From Nitrococcus mobilis Nb-231 (GTDB taxonomy: Bacteria > Pseudomonadota > Gammaproteobacteria > Nitrococcales > Nitrococcaceae): a DNA stretch of 64,000 nt. Every line of letters starts with the position of its first letter. Position 1 is the first letter of the stretch. This document shows positions 18,979-27,613 of the stretch, piece by piece. Made by a program: the position numbers and the translations under genes. Below the pieces are notes generated by a model. It ran no database searches. It saw nothing but the letters and a program-made list of their open reading frames with translations, and was not told the origin of the DNA. Where the stretch lies: the NCBI RefSeq assembly GCF_000153205.1, contig NZ_CH672427.1:3526596-3590595 (forward strand), given 5' to 3'.

Positions 18979-20048
18979 GTGCAGCGCAGACCGATCACCT
19001 GCCTTGGCATCAGCCGGTCTGGGACCGATTGGCTGCCTGCCATAGGCGAGGACGGGTGCCCCATGCCATTGCCGTTGTCGGCAGCGCTGGGTTGGGGAAG
19101 TCCAGGCTCGCCATTCGGTTTGCCCAGGCGCTGCTGTGCGCCTCGCCCCGCTCCGATGGTGACGGCTGCGGTCGTTGTCGATGCTGCCATCTGCAGGCGG
19201 CTGGAAGTCATCCCGATCATTATGCGGTGCATCCCGAAAGCGAGCCAGGTGGACCTATCAAGATCGATCAGATCCGCAGGCTCATCGAGTTCCTGATGCG
19301 GTCGAGCCAATACGGCGGGTATCGCGTTACGCTGGTAGATCCGGCGGACCGTATGACGCTGGCGGCAGCAAACAGCTTACTCAAAACTCTGGAGGAGCCG
19401 CCTGCGGCCGCAGTGCTCATATTGGTCGCCCGCCAATTCTCACAGTTGCCGGCGACACTGCGTAGCCGGTGTCGGTTGGTGCAGTTGCAGCCACCGCCTG
19501 CAGTGCTTGCCCGCGAGTGGCTGGCTGAGCACTGTCCCGAGGCGATTGGCCTATTGGCGCTGGCCGGCGGTGCACCGCTGCGGGCTATGGCCTATGCTCA
19601 GGCCGGGACCGAGGGGCGGTATGCGGCGCTGATCGCAGACCTGCTCGCGATTGTCGAGGGCCACCGATCGCCGGTATTGGCGGCGCAAAATTGGACTGGG
19701 ATAGGGCTGCGTGACTGGATCGAACTGCTGCAGCTGGCACTTGCCGAGCTCGCGCGCGCTGCATTTACGGAGTGCGAGCTAGATCGCATCCCTGGCCGAG
19801 CCGATCTGCAAACATTAACTGAGAGGATAGATCATTCGTGCCTGCACGATTACATGGAAGAGGTGGTTGCTACCCGACGGATCCTTGATCAGCCGCTCAA
19901 CGAGCAGCTTGTGATCGAGGATTTGTTCATCAGGTGGCGAACGGCCACCCGCGGTGCACGCCTCGCAAAAGACAGGGTGAGCGGATATGCTGCAAAAGTC
20001 GCAGTCGGGCGCACGTCAGGGGATTCTATCGGTCTCTATCAAGGATAA
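18975..20048 (+). CDS. holB: DNA polymerase III delta' subunit
   Basis: HolB is the delta' subunit of the clamp loader. I place the start at ATG 18975, overlapping the tmk stop, giving 357 aa. A longer reading frame to 18840 runs through tmk and is not needed. Visible features are the AAA+ P-loop GSAGLGKS, a cysteine cluster (CGRCRCC) corresponding to the zinc-binding module, the sensor segment NSLLKTLEEPP and the SRC motif in LRSRCRLV. The gene is followed by an overlapping PilZ gene, as in many gammaproteobacteria. Confidence 0.94.
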   Translation: MSAAQTDHLPWHQPVWDRLAACHRRGRVPHAIAVVGSAGLGKSRLAIRFAQALLCASPRSDGDGCGRCRCCHLQAAGSHPDHYAVHPESEPGGPIKIDQIRRLIEFLMRSSQYGGYRVTLVDPADRMTLAAANSLLKTLEEPPAAAVLILVARQFSQLPATLRSRCRLVQLQPPPAVLAREWLAEHCPEAIGLLALAGGAPLRAMAYAQAGTEGRYAALIADLLAIVEGHRSPVLAAQNWTGIGLRDWIELLQLALAELARAAFTECELDRIPGRADLQTLTERIDHSCLHDYMEEVVATRRILDQPLNEQLVIEDLFIRWRTATRGARLAKDRVSGYAAKVAVGRTSGDSIGLYQG

Positions 20049-20346
20049 GCATACCCTGTATGCTGCCTACATGAGCTATGTCAAAAATGGCGGACTCTTC
20101 ATTCCCACCACGAAGCCGTACGAGCTGGGCGATGAGGTGTTCATTTTATTGAGCCTCATGGAGGAGTCCGAAAGAATTCCCGTCGTCGGACGTGTCGTCT
20201 GGGTTACGCCGCGTGGGGCGCAGGACAATCGGACTGCTGGGATTGGCCTGCAGTTTACGGATAAAGACGGCGGCCCCGCACGAACCAAAATTGAGACCCA
20301 TCTGGCGGGCGCTCTGGAATCCGAGCGGCCCACGCACACCATGTAG
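19987..20346 (+). CDS. PilZ-domain protein
   Basis: This 119-aa single-domain PilZ protein has the family segments YVKNGGLFIPT and GRVVWVTP. It overlaps the 3' end of holB by 62 bases. PilZ proteins in the holB-pilZ-tatD position are the PilZ/type IV pilus regulators, several of which lack the c-di-GMP-binding RxxxR and DxSxxG motifs. I see neither intact motif here, so direct c-di-GMP binding is doubtful. The expected tatD does not follow. 20347-20495 holds nothing I recognise. Confidence 0.9.
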   Translation: MLQKSQSGARQGILSVSIKDKHTLYAAYMSYVKNGGLFIPTTKPYELGDEVFILLSLMEESERIPVVGRVVWVTPRGAQDNRTAGIGLQFTDKDGGPARTKIETHLAGALESERPTHTM

Positions 20347-20495
20347 GGATGGCACTCAATACCGTAACCGCGAGCCCCCGCGCGCGACCTTGGTCAGTCA
20401 CGCCGTTTCGCTACAGTGCGGTTTCGGCAGGCAGCCGGTTGTGAATCACTCCGGGGCAGGCGCCGCTGCGCGGCGCTTGGGACGTGATAAGCTTT

Positions 20496-21641
20496 TCAGC
20501 TTCCCGCCTTCAGATCACGCTGGATCGCCAACACGAGATCGATGGCTCGGTCGAGGTCCGTGACGGTATTGTAATAGTGCGCGGAGAAACGGATACCATC
20601 GAGGCGGCAGGCGCATACGACGCCGCTGCGGCGCAGGCGCTGGTATAAAGGGAGTGCTTCCACCCCGTTGGCGCGGAAGGTCACAATGCCTGCGTGACGG
20701 TGTGCTTCGGCTGGGCTGATGAGGGTCAATCTCGGCTCCGTCTGAATGCGCCTAATCAGGTGGCGCGCATTATTCAGCACGGCCTGCTCCACCTGCGTTG
20801 CACCGATCTCCTCCAGGACGGCCAGACTGGCTTCGAGGCCATGAATACCTAGCATATTCGGGCTGCCGGCCTCGAAGCGCCGAGCGCTGCTTGTCGTACT
20901 CCAATCGGGGTTGCTGTAATCGCCCATATGTGCGGCCATGTGCCAACCGTATTGGAGTAGGTTCAGGCGATCCCGCGCCTGCGGCGTGCTATAGAACAAG
21001 CCGAGCCCCTCCGGTCCGAGCATCCACTTGTGGCCGTCCGCGGTTACAAAGTCGGCGTTGATTTTAGGTGCATCCAGGCGTAATGCCCCCAGCGATTGGA
21101 TGGCGTCGATGCAAAATAATGTGCCGTTATCTCGGCATGCTTGGCCTAGGCGTTCGAGGTCCATGCGTAAGCCCGAGCCATATTGGACCGTACTGACAGG
21201 CAGCACCCGCGTGCGCGCATCCATTGCCGCTAGGATCGCGTCTTCCGGTGTGGCGGCGCCATCGAGTGCCACATCGCGCACTTCGACACCAAAACGCTTG
21301 CCAAGGGATTCCCAGACCATACGGTTGGAGGGGAATTCGTGGGTGTTGATCACGACATTGTCTCCCGCCTGCCAGTCTAAACCGTAGGCCACCAGAGAAA
21401 GTCCCTCGGAGGTGTTTTTCACCAGAGCGATATCGTCGGTCGTGGGTGCGACTATCAGACGAGCGAGACGCTCGCGCAGTTGTTGTTCGACTTCGTTCCA
21501 GCGGGCGTAGTCTGCGGCGCCACGGCTGATGTTCTCCTGGGCGAAAGCGGCCACGGCATCATAGGCACGCCGCGGCCATGGGGCGACCCCGGCGTGGTTC
21601 AAGTAAATAAGCCCGTTTTCGTGGGGAAACTCATCCCGCAT
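20496..21641 (-). CDS. Class V aminotransferase-fold PLP enzyme
   Basis: This 381-aa member of the aminotransferase class V/cysteine desulfurase superfamily starts MRDEFPHENGLIYLNHAG. The start at 21641 is chosen because GGAGG lies 6 bases upstream; a TTG at 21695 is possible but less supported. The PLP-binding lysine is in TADGHKWMLGPEGLG near residue 205. The family includes cysteine desulfurases, selenocysteine lyases and isopenicillin N epimerase-like enzymes. I see no SufS/IscS-type active-site cysteine loop and no Fe-S genes nearby, so substrate is unknown. Confidence 0.85.
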   Translation of the reverse strand: MRDEFPHENGLIYLNHAGVAPWPRRAYDAVAAFAQENISRGAADYARWNEVEQQLRERLARLIVAPTTDDIALVKNTSEGLSLVAYGLDWQAGDNVVINTHEFPSNRMVWESLGKRFGVEVRDVALDGAATPEDAILAAMDARTRVLPVSTVQYGSGLRMDLERLGQACRDNGTLFCIDAIQSLGALRLDAPKINADFVTADGHKWMLGPEGLGLFYSTPQARDRLNLLQYGWHMAAHMGDYSNPDWSTTSSARRFEAGSPNMLGIHGLEASLAVLEEIGATQVEQAVLNNARHLIRRIQTEPRLTLISPAEAHRHAGIVTFRANGVEALPLYQRLRRSGVVCACRLDGIRFSAHYYNTVTDLDRAIDLVLAIQRDLKAGS

Positions 21642-21698
21642 CCAGGTCCTCCACGCATGTTTCGGCCGGTTCTTCGGATAAGCGAACAGCGGCAATTG

Positions 21699-22898
21699 TC
21701 AGTAAAACAGGCGTTCCACGATGCGGAAGCCGGCTACATAGGTCCCGATTGCAGAGCCCAAGGTTGAGAAGAGGAACACGAGTAAGGTGCGCGAAATCCG
21801 ATTCTGCCACCAGCCGCGCAGTCGGGTGACATCGGAGCGCAACGTTCGGAAATGGCGCACGAGCGGTTTGCGTAGCGCCATTTCGGCGGCCGCCGTGACG
21901 AAGCCGGCGCCGATTGTCGGATTCAAAGAAGTCAGCGGTGCTGCCAAGAAAGCCGTGACTATGGTCAGTGGATGAGCGGCGGCTATGAGCGCGCCGACTG
22001 CGGCGAGGCTGCCGTTGATCAATACCCATTCAACGATCAACTCCATCCCGAGTGTCGGGCTACGTGCAAAGCCGAGCCCGAACCCCGCAAAGATGAAGCC
22101 AACGATGGCCCAGGGAAGCCATCTCAGCCACCGCGTCTTGGGGAGCGTCCGCTCGAGTGTTCTGCGGGTCGCTTCAGGGTCGGCCATGGGCTCGTGCAAG
22201 GCCGCTTCGACACCGGTTAGATGGCCGGCCCCGATTACCACCAATACGTTGGTAGGCTGCGACTGTTGGGCCTTTTGCAACAGCCGGGCGGCAATGTACT
22301 GGTCGCGTTCGGTAATCAAAGTCTCATAGAGCAGCGCAGAGCGCTCGGCGAAGTCGGCGAAGGTGGATTCCAGTAGGTCACCCTCTTTGAGCCGTTCGAT
22401 TTCTGCCTCGGTTATCTTTTCGCGGGAGAGGCTACTGACGATGAGGCCACTGAGCAGAGTAAAGCGTTGCCACCATGGAATACGCTGATAAATGCGTTTG
22501 AGCGTGATACTGATGTCCCGGTCTACCAGCCATATCGGGAGGTTTGCCGCGTCGGCTCTTTTGATAGCCGCCTCCATTTCGGCACCTGGGCGGGTCCCGA
22601 ATTGATCGGCCAAGCGTTGCTGGAACGCCGCTAACGCCAAGCTGGCCGCGACCAAGCCGACCTTGCCGCCGCGTAGCACCTGGAAGAGATCGAGTCGCTC
22701 CAACGCATCCGGTTCGTCCAGCGCACGGTAACGCTGAGTACAAAGCTCGACCGCGACGGCGTCGAAGTTACCGCAGGCAATCGCGTCTTCGACTTCTGTG
22801 ACGCTGGTGCGCGAGACATGCGCTGTGCCGAGCAGAGTGAAAGCGGTATCGCCGACGGTTATCGTCCTCGACAGGTGCGCCCGCGCCGGCTCGCTCAT
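21699..22898 (-). CDS. TraB/PrgY-type membrane protein
   Basis: This 399-aa protein has an N-terminal TraB/GumN-like domain with the family motif LLGTAHVSRTS (residues 18-28), a conserved VAVELC segment and VVIGAGHLTGVE. About four hydrophobic helices fill the C-terminal 150 residues. The founding member PrgY shuts down pheromone activity in Enterococcus, and the fold is related to Tiki-type metalloproteases. In proteobacteria the role is unknown. It is transcribed in the same direction as the following aminotransferase gene with almost no gap. Confidence 0.85.
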   Translation of the reverse strand: MSEPARAHLSRTITVGDTAFTLLGTAHVSRTSVTEVEDAIACGNFDAVAVELCTQRYRALDEPDALERLDLFQVLRGGKVGLVAASLALAAFQQRLADQFGTRPGAEMEAAIKRADAANLPIWLVDRDISITLKRIYQRIPWWQRFTLLSGLIVSSLSREKITEAEIERLKEGDLLESTFADFAERSALLYETLITERDQYIAARLLQKAQQSQPTNVLVVIGAGHLTGVEAALHEPMADPEATRRTLERTLPKTRWLRWLPWAIVGFIFAGFGLGFARSPTLGMELIVEWVLINGSLAAVGALIAAAHPLTIVTAFLAAPLTSLNPTIGAGFVTAAAEMALRKPLVRHFRTLRSDVTRLRGWWQNRISRTLLVFLFSTLGSAIGTYVAGFRIVERLFY

Positions 22899-23488
22899 GC
22901 TTTCACTCCGTACTGCGTGTTAAGAGCCGATTATCGCTGATGTGTTGCCATGCGCAAAGGCAATGCTAACAAGCGGCCAATGCTCAAGCGCTGAAATGCC
23001 CCTTTTACGCCGATTTTGATCGACTGGAACGCTCCGGCGCGGAGGCTCTGCCGCTTCGCGCGCCGCCGGCCAATACGATTGATCAACCCAGGGTATCTGG
23101 TTTCTGATTGCGATTCGCACCCATCTCGACTGCATTCCGGAGTATCAGCCGCAGCTCGGTTCGCCCTGGCTCGGCGGTTTTTTACTGTCCCTGGCATGGC
23201 TCCAAGTATGATCTGGCCGGCCCGAATCGTTGACGGATCTCCGGCGCCGCCCAATCTCTCCGTTCCGCCCTATTAACTCAAAAATGCTACTTTACTGCAG
23301 ATTGCTGAGTTGGCGGATGGCGTGGATCAGAATTGGACCGCAGCGGTATGGGGGCCGTCGCCTTCTTGTCTGCGTAGGCGGTTTGCTTAGCGATGAGAGT
23401 GTGAGCGCTCGCTGCTATCATGCTCAGCAACGGTTGTATCCGCAGCCTTGGTTGGCTGCGGCGATACAGCGATCTGATGAGGTGAGTT
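22899..23488. other. 590-base intergenic region
   Basis: This gap separates the divergent TraB-type gene and the oxidase subunit III gene. Apart from the strong hairpin at 23435-23468, annotated separately, I see no convincing gene, repeat or RNA in it. Short open frames present lack recognisable protein sequence. Confidence 0.5.
23435..23468 (+). promoter_or_regulatory. Strong hairpin just upstream of the oxidase subunit III gene
   Basis: A two-part stem (TGTATC/GATACA outside, CGCAGCC/GGCTGCG inside, with a two-base bulge) ends 20 bases before the start codon at 23489. Its closeness to the ribosome-binding site GAGGTGA suggests a leader or upstream terminator structure. No T run follows, so a role in the leader is more likely than termination. 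Confidence 0.45.
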
Positions 23489-24085
23489 ATGACGCTATCG
23501 GATCAAGCCCTGCTTGCCCATGATCCCGAGTCGCGGGCGCTGCCCGGTGACATCGCTATATGGCTTTTCATTCTGACTGAGCTGGTTGTCTTCGGGCTGC
23601 TGTTCGTGGGTCTCGAGGTCGGTTGGCGCAACGCCCCGGAAACCTTTGCGCAAGGCGCTCGGACGCTGCATGTCGCAGCCGGATTTGCCAACACTCTGGT
23701 GCTGATTACCGGGAGTTTTTTCGTTGCCAGCGCCGTGCGTTCCATTCGCCAAGGGTGCATTAGAGCTTGTGTGCTGTTATTGCTCGGCGGTATGGCTACT
23801 GGGGCACTATTTGCCTTAATCAAGATCGCGGAATACCAAGCGTTAATCGATGCGGGATATCGGCTGGGTACCAGCATTTTTTATTCTTTTTATTTTTTGG
23901 CCACAGGCTTTCACTTGTTGCATGTGCTGATCGCTATGCTTGTCCTGTTGATCGTCGCCGTGCGCTGCTTGTTCGGAGCCTATGACGCCGACAGTCCTAC
24001 CGGGATCGAAACTGCAGCGAGTTTCTGGCACATGGTGGATTTGGTCTGGATCGTTCTCTTTCCATTGCTTTATATTTTGCCTTGA
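23489..24085 (+). CDS. Heme-copper oxidase subunit III / NorE-like protein
   Basis: This 198-aa protein has five hydrophobic helices and the COX3 features FILTELVVFGLLF and FYFLATGFHLLHVLIAM, where the histidine in GFHLLHV is typical. Subunit III of heme-copper oxidases and the related NorE protein share this fold. No catalytic subunit I, subunit II or norCB genes are in the window. The pair with the next gene is therefore an orphan accessory module. A good Shine-Dalgarno (GAGGTGA) precedes the ATG. Confidence 0.88.
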   Translation: MTLSDQALLAHDPESRALPGDIAIWLFILTELVVFGLLFVGLEVGWRNAPETFAQGARTLHVAAGFANTLVLITGSFFVASAVRSIRQGCIRACVLLLLGGMATGALFALIKIAEYQALIDAGYRLGTSIFYSFYFLATGFHLLHVLIAMLVLLIVAVRCLFGAYDADSPTGIETAASFWHMVDLVWIVLFPLLYILP

Positions 24086-24087
24086 TC

Positions 24088-24345
24088 ATGGCCAAGCGAG
24101 CATTAATCACAACTTGGTTGACGCTGTTGGTGCTGACGCTTCTCATGTGGTTCCTGCGCGGTTATCGAGGCGCTGATTGGCTGGTATTCGTCGTGCTGGT
24201 TCTGGTAGCAATCAAAGGTCAACTTGTTATCGATCGATTCATGGAACTGCGGCATGCCCCTGTCTTATGGCGGGTCGCCTTAAGCGGTTGGCTGTTTATC
24301 GTCCTGGGCGTAGTGGGTATCGTGCGCGCGACAAGCGGTTCATGA
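24088..24345 (+). CDS. Oxidase subunit IV / NorF-like small membrane protein
   Basis: This 85-aa protein has three hydrophobic helices. The first follows MAKRALITTWL, and the C-terminus ends after a helix near WLFIVLGVVGIVRA. It matches the size and layout of prokaryotic cytochrome c oxidase subunit IV/NorF proteins that pair with NorE. I start at ATG 24088; TTG 24082 overlaps the subunit III stop. Translational coupling with the preceding gene supports a joint role. Confidence 0.78.
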   Translation: MAKRALITTWLTLLVLTLLMWFLRGYRGADWLVFVVLVLVAIKGQLVIDRFMELRHAPVLWRVALSGWLFIVLGVVGIVRATSGS

Positions 24346-24363
24346 TTTCCGCACCGCACTGAT

Positions 24364-25689
24364 TTAGAGTTCCCGTAGGGCTACGGTGAGGGGCAACGCT
24401 GCGGCTCGCAGTGCGGGGAATAGGCCGCCGAGGAAGCCGATCGCCAGTGCCCACTGCAGCCCGTTCAGCAACAATGATGTAGAGACCTGGAACTGAAATA
24501 CGACTTGGCTGAAGTTGGAACCAAGTGTTGAGACGGTGTAGCCGTTGAACAGCCCATAAGCGATCCCGGCACCGAGGACGCCCCCTAGCAGTGCCAGCAG
24601 CATGGTTTCCAGCAGCAGTGCCGTGACGAGCGGAAGGCCGGTGAAGCCCAGCGCGCGCAGAGTAGCGATTTCTCGGGCCCGTGCTGCGACTGCGGCATAC
24701 ATGGTATTCAGCGCTCCGAAGGTCGCGCCGAAGCCCATGATCGTGGCGATCCCCGTACCCAGCACCTGTATGAGGTTTGTCAAGCGCTGCGATTGTTTGC
24801 TGTAGTAGGCGCGTGTTGTCTCTACGTCCACTTTCAAGCGTGGATCCGTGGCGAGGGCGACCTTAAAGCGGTCAATGGCGGTCGGGCTCGTCAAGCGTGC
24901 CGTCACCGACTGAAAGCCGTTGCGACGGTAGGCTGCAGCCACCGATTCCGCATCGCCCCAGAGCTCGGATTCATGGGTATTGCCCGAGGCGAATACGCCG
25001 ACGACCTGCCATTCCTGGTTGTTGATCTGCACGCTCGAGCCCAGATCCAGTCCTTTGAACTGCACCCAGGCACCACGCCCGACGACAAGCTCGCGCAACC
25101 CGGGCTTGAAGCGGCGTCCACTGATGATTTGGACGTCGGGACGCAAGGCCCAGACCCTGGGGCCGACACCGCGCACCTCGACATTGGCGTCGGTACCCGT
25201 GGAGCGCTTGGGGATATTGGTGACGACGACCACCTCCTTGGAGAGGATCGGATGGTTCTGGGCATCGTGTAAAATACCTGGTGCCTGGGCGATCAAAATC
25301 GCACTGGCACGATCGATTCTCGAGGAGAGTTCGGCATTGGCGCCGGCGCGAAGCACGATTGCGGTGTCGTCGTTGCCGGCCTGCTGCAAGGTGGTTTGAA
25401 AGCCCTTCGCCATGGCCAGCAGGGCAATTAATACCCCCACGACGCCGGCGATGCCGATCACGATAACGAAGGCACCACCGAGGCGCTGAGGTAGCGTCGC
25501 CAGCCCAGTCCAGGTGATCGCCAGGGCTTGGTGCCCCCGGCGGCTCGCCACGAGCCAGGTGGCGCCCAGCGCGGCCAATATCAGCACCAGCAACGGCGCC
25601 ATTATCCAGGTGCCCAGGCCGACTAGGACGAGTAACCCCACCCCGATCGGGTGTAGCATACGACCGATTATGCGAGCCGCTTTCGCCAT
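24364..25689 (-). CDS. ABC transporter permease (MacB/FtsX fold), second copy
   Basis: This 441-aa permease of the MacB/LolCE class has an N-terminal membrane helix pair, a periplasmic domain at roughly residues 90-300 and three C-terminal helices with the FtsX signature region (GFGATFGALNTMYAAVAARAR). It is the last gene of a four-gene minus-strand operon: adaptor, ATPase, permease, permease. This layout resembles MacAB/DevBCA-type tripartite exporters. The substrate cannot be read from sequence. Confidence 0.9.
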   Translation of the reverse strand: MAKAARIIGRMLHPIGVGLLVLVGLGTWIMAPLLVLILAALGATWLVASRRGHQALAITWTGLATLPQRLGGAFVIVIGIAGVVGVLIALLAMAKGFQTTLQQAGNDDTAIVLRAGANAELSSRIDRASAILIAQAPGILHDAQNHPILSKEVVVVTNIPKRSTGTDANVEVRGVGPRVWALRPDVQIISGRRFKPGLRELVVGRGAWVQFKGLDLGSSVQINNQEWQVVGVFASGNTHESELWGDAESVAAAYRRNGFQSVTARLTSPTAIDRFKVALATDPRLKVDVETTRAYYSKQSQRLTNLIQVLGTGIATIMGFGATFGALNTMYAAVAARAREIATLRALGFTGLPLVTALLLETMLLALLGGVLGAGIAYGLFNGYTVSTLGSNFSQVVFQFQVSTSLLLNGLQWALAIGFLGGLFPALRAAALPLTVALREL

Positions 25690-25695
25690 CGTCGC

Positions 25696-26853
25696 TTACC
25701 CGCGCAGCGCGTCGACGACGTTGAGCCGTAGCGTGCGTAGGGCGGGCGGCAAGCCGACCAATAGGCCGATCAGTATCATCAAGGCCAGTCCCAGCAGCCA
25801 AGTAGCCAGAGTGAGTGGCAGATTGAGCTGCCCGCTGGTGGCTGTTGCCATGACGGGCAATAGAGCGTGCGCGAGCATCAGTCCACCGAGGCCACCGCAC
25901 AGCATGATTACGATGGCTTCGGCGAGCACCAGCAGCAGCACGACGCGGTTGGGAAAGCCGATGGTTTTCAGGACGGCCAGTTCGGGAATGCGCTCGCGAA
26001 TGGCTTGCATCATCGTATTGCCGGTGAGCAGTATGAGAGTGAAGAATACTGCACCCATGATGGTGCTGACGATCAACCCGATGTTACCGATTTGTTTTAC
26101 GAAGGAACGCTGAAAATCCTTCTCGCTCTGGGTCTTGGTCTCGTGCGCGGAGTTCGCGAACAGGCGATCGATCGCTAACGCCACCCGATCGGAGTCAGCC
26201 GGGTCGCTCACCTGGACGATATACCAGCCGACCGTGCCCTGATCCTGCAGACGCCCCTCGTCCACATAATCGTAGTGGAACAGCATCTGCCGCTCGATGC
26301 CTTGTAGCTCTGGACGATCCGCATGGAAGATGCCGACTAGATCGAAGGTCCATATATTGCCACCGTCCTTTTTCGGGAAGATGGTTGCCTTGAGTGGGAT
26401 CTTGTCACCGATTTTCCAGTCGAAGCGCTCGGCTAGGGTTCTACCGATGATGGCGCCGGTGCGGGTGTGGCGAAAGGCTTGTTGTTGGGCGGCGGGCAAG
26501 ACGAGTTCGGGATGAATGGTCAGGTATTCTTGCACGCTTACCGCCATATTGGGGAAAAAATTCTTACGGTCTTGATAGATGCCACCGAACCATATGGCAT
26601 AGGCGACATCCTGAACGCCTGTTATGGCTTGAATCCGGCTAATATAAGCAAACGGTAGCGGTTGAATGATGGAAAACCGCGAAGTGACGATCAGACGGTT
26701 GAGCCCGGCAACGCTATTCGGAGCATTGAAGGCGATGCGTACGGCATCGAGCATGCCGAATAGCGTAAAGGCGGCCACTACCGATAGCAGCGTGAGCACG
26801 GTGCGTGTTTTACGGCGCAGCAGACCAGCCCAGAGCAGGGGTAGGTATTTCAC
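25696..26853 (-). CDS. ABC transporter permease (MacB/FtsX fold), first copy
   Basis: This second permease subunit is about 385 aa from GTG 26853, which directly begins VKYLPLLWAGLLRRKTRTV, a typical FtsX-type N-terminus 19 bases after the ATPase stop. A longer frame to 26940 would run into the ATPase gene. Layout is one N-terminal helix, a large periplasmic domain and three C-terminal helices. It is related but not identical to its neighbour, so the transporter is likely a heterodimeric permease. Confidence 0.9.
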   Translation of the reverse strand: MKYLPLLWAGLLRRKTRTVLTLLSVVAAFTLFGMLDAVRIAFNAPNSVAGLNRLIVTSRFSIIQPLPFAYISRIQAITGVQDVAYAIWFGGIYQDRKNFFPNMAVSVQEYLTIHPELVLPAAQQQAFRHTRTGAIIGRTLAERFDWKIGDKIPLKATIFPKKDGGNIWTFDLVGIFHADRPELQGIERQMLFHYDYVDEGRLQDQGTVGWYIVQVSDPADSDRVALAIDRLFANSAHETKTQSEKDFQRSFVKQIGNIGLIVSTIMGAVFFTLILLTGNTMMQAIRERIPELAVLKTIGFPNRVVLLLVLAEAIVIMLCGGLGGLMLAHALLPVMATATSGQLNLPLTLATWLLGLALMILIGLLVGLPPALRTLRLNVVDALRG

Positions 26854-26872
26854 GAGCGTATTCTCATAGGGC

Positions 26873-27613
26873 CTACCCGACCAAGGTTCCTTTGTCGAGG
26901 TGGCGGGTGCGCAGTGCGTGCTCTGCGGCCTTCGGATCATGGGTAACCATTATCATGGTTTTGCCATATTCGCGGTTGAGGCGCTGCAGCAAACGCAGCA
27001 CCTCCTCGGCCGAATGTCGGTCGAGATCGCCGGTGGGCTCGTCGCAGACCAAGAGCATCGGGTCGGAGACCAAGGCCCGGGCGATGGCGACGCGCTGCTG
27101 TTGACCGCCGGAGAGCTCGCCGGGCCGATGGCTGGCGCGCTCTGTGAGCCCGACGAGTTGCAGGGCGATGTTGGCATGACGGCGCCTTTGAGCAGCACTC
27201 AGACGAGTGAGCAGCAGCGGCAGCTCGACATTCTTCTGCGCCGAGAGCATCGGCAGCAGATTATAGAACTGAAATACGAACCCGACATGGGTGGCGCGCC
27301 AGCGCGCCAGTTCGCCCGAGGATAGGCGATCGATTCGCTGCCCGGCGATAGTCACGCTGCCATGGGTAGGCGAGTCGAGTCCGGCGATTAGGTTGAGCAG
27401 AGTGGTTTTACCCGATCCAGACGGCCCCATTAGCGCGATGAAATCGCCCTCGGGAATGTCGAGATCGATGTGGTGCAGCACCTCGACGCGCTGCTTGCCA
27501 CGTAAGTAACTCTTGCTGACGCCTCGGAGTCGGATTAGGTCGACTGCCGTGGATATGCCCTGTTCGGGCTGGGTGTCAGGCGCCGCTGGATTTCGTTTTG
27601 ATCCATGTGCCAT
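26873..27613 (-). CDS. ABC transporter ATP-binding protein (LolD/MacB class)
   Basis: This 246-aa ATPase has Walker A GPSGSGKTT near residue 63, the signature LSGGQQQR near 167, Walker B LLVCDEPTGDLD and the switch histidine in MVTHDPKAAEH. The LDRHSAEEV motif after Walker B is typical of the LolD/MacB/FtsE class. Its start overlaps the adaptor gene by 38 bases. It would energise the two downstream permeases. Confidence 0.95.
   Translation of the reverse strand: MAHGSKRNPAAPDTQPEQGISTAVDLIRLRGVSKSYLRGKQRVEVLHHIDLDIPEGDFIALMGPSGSGKTTLLNLIAGLDSPTHGSVTIAGQRIDRLSSGELARWRATHVGFVFQFYNLLPMLSAQKNVELPLLLTRLSAAQRRRHANIALQLVGLTERASHRPGELSGGQQQRVAIARALVSDPMLLVCDEPTGDLDRHSAEEVLRLLQRLNREYGKTMIMVTHDPKAAEHALRTRHLDKGTLVG

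Noticed and set aside
24971-25900. 309-codon minus-strand frame across the permease genes
   Set aside because: It overlaps two well-supported permease genes in another frame and its Arg/His-rich sequence is typical of a shadow frame.
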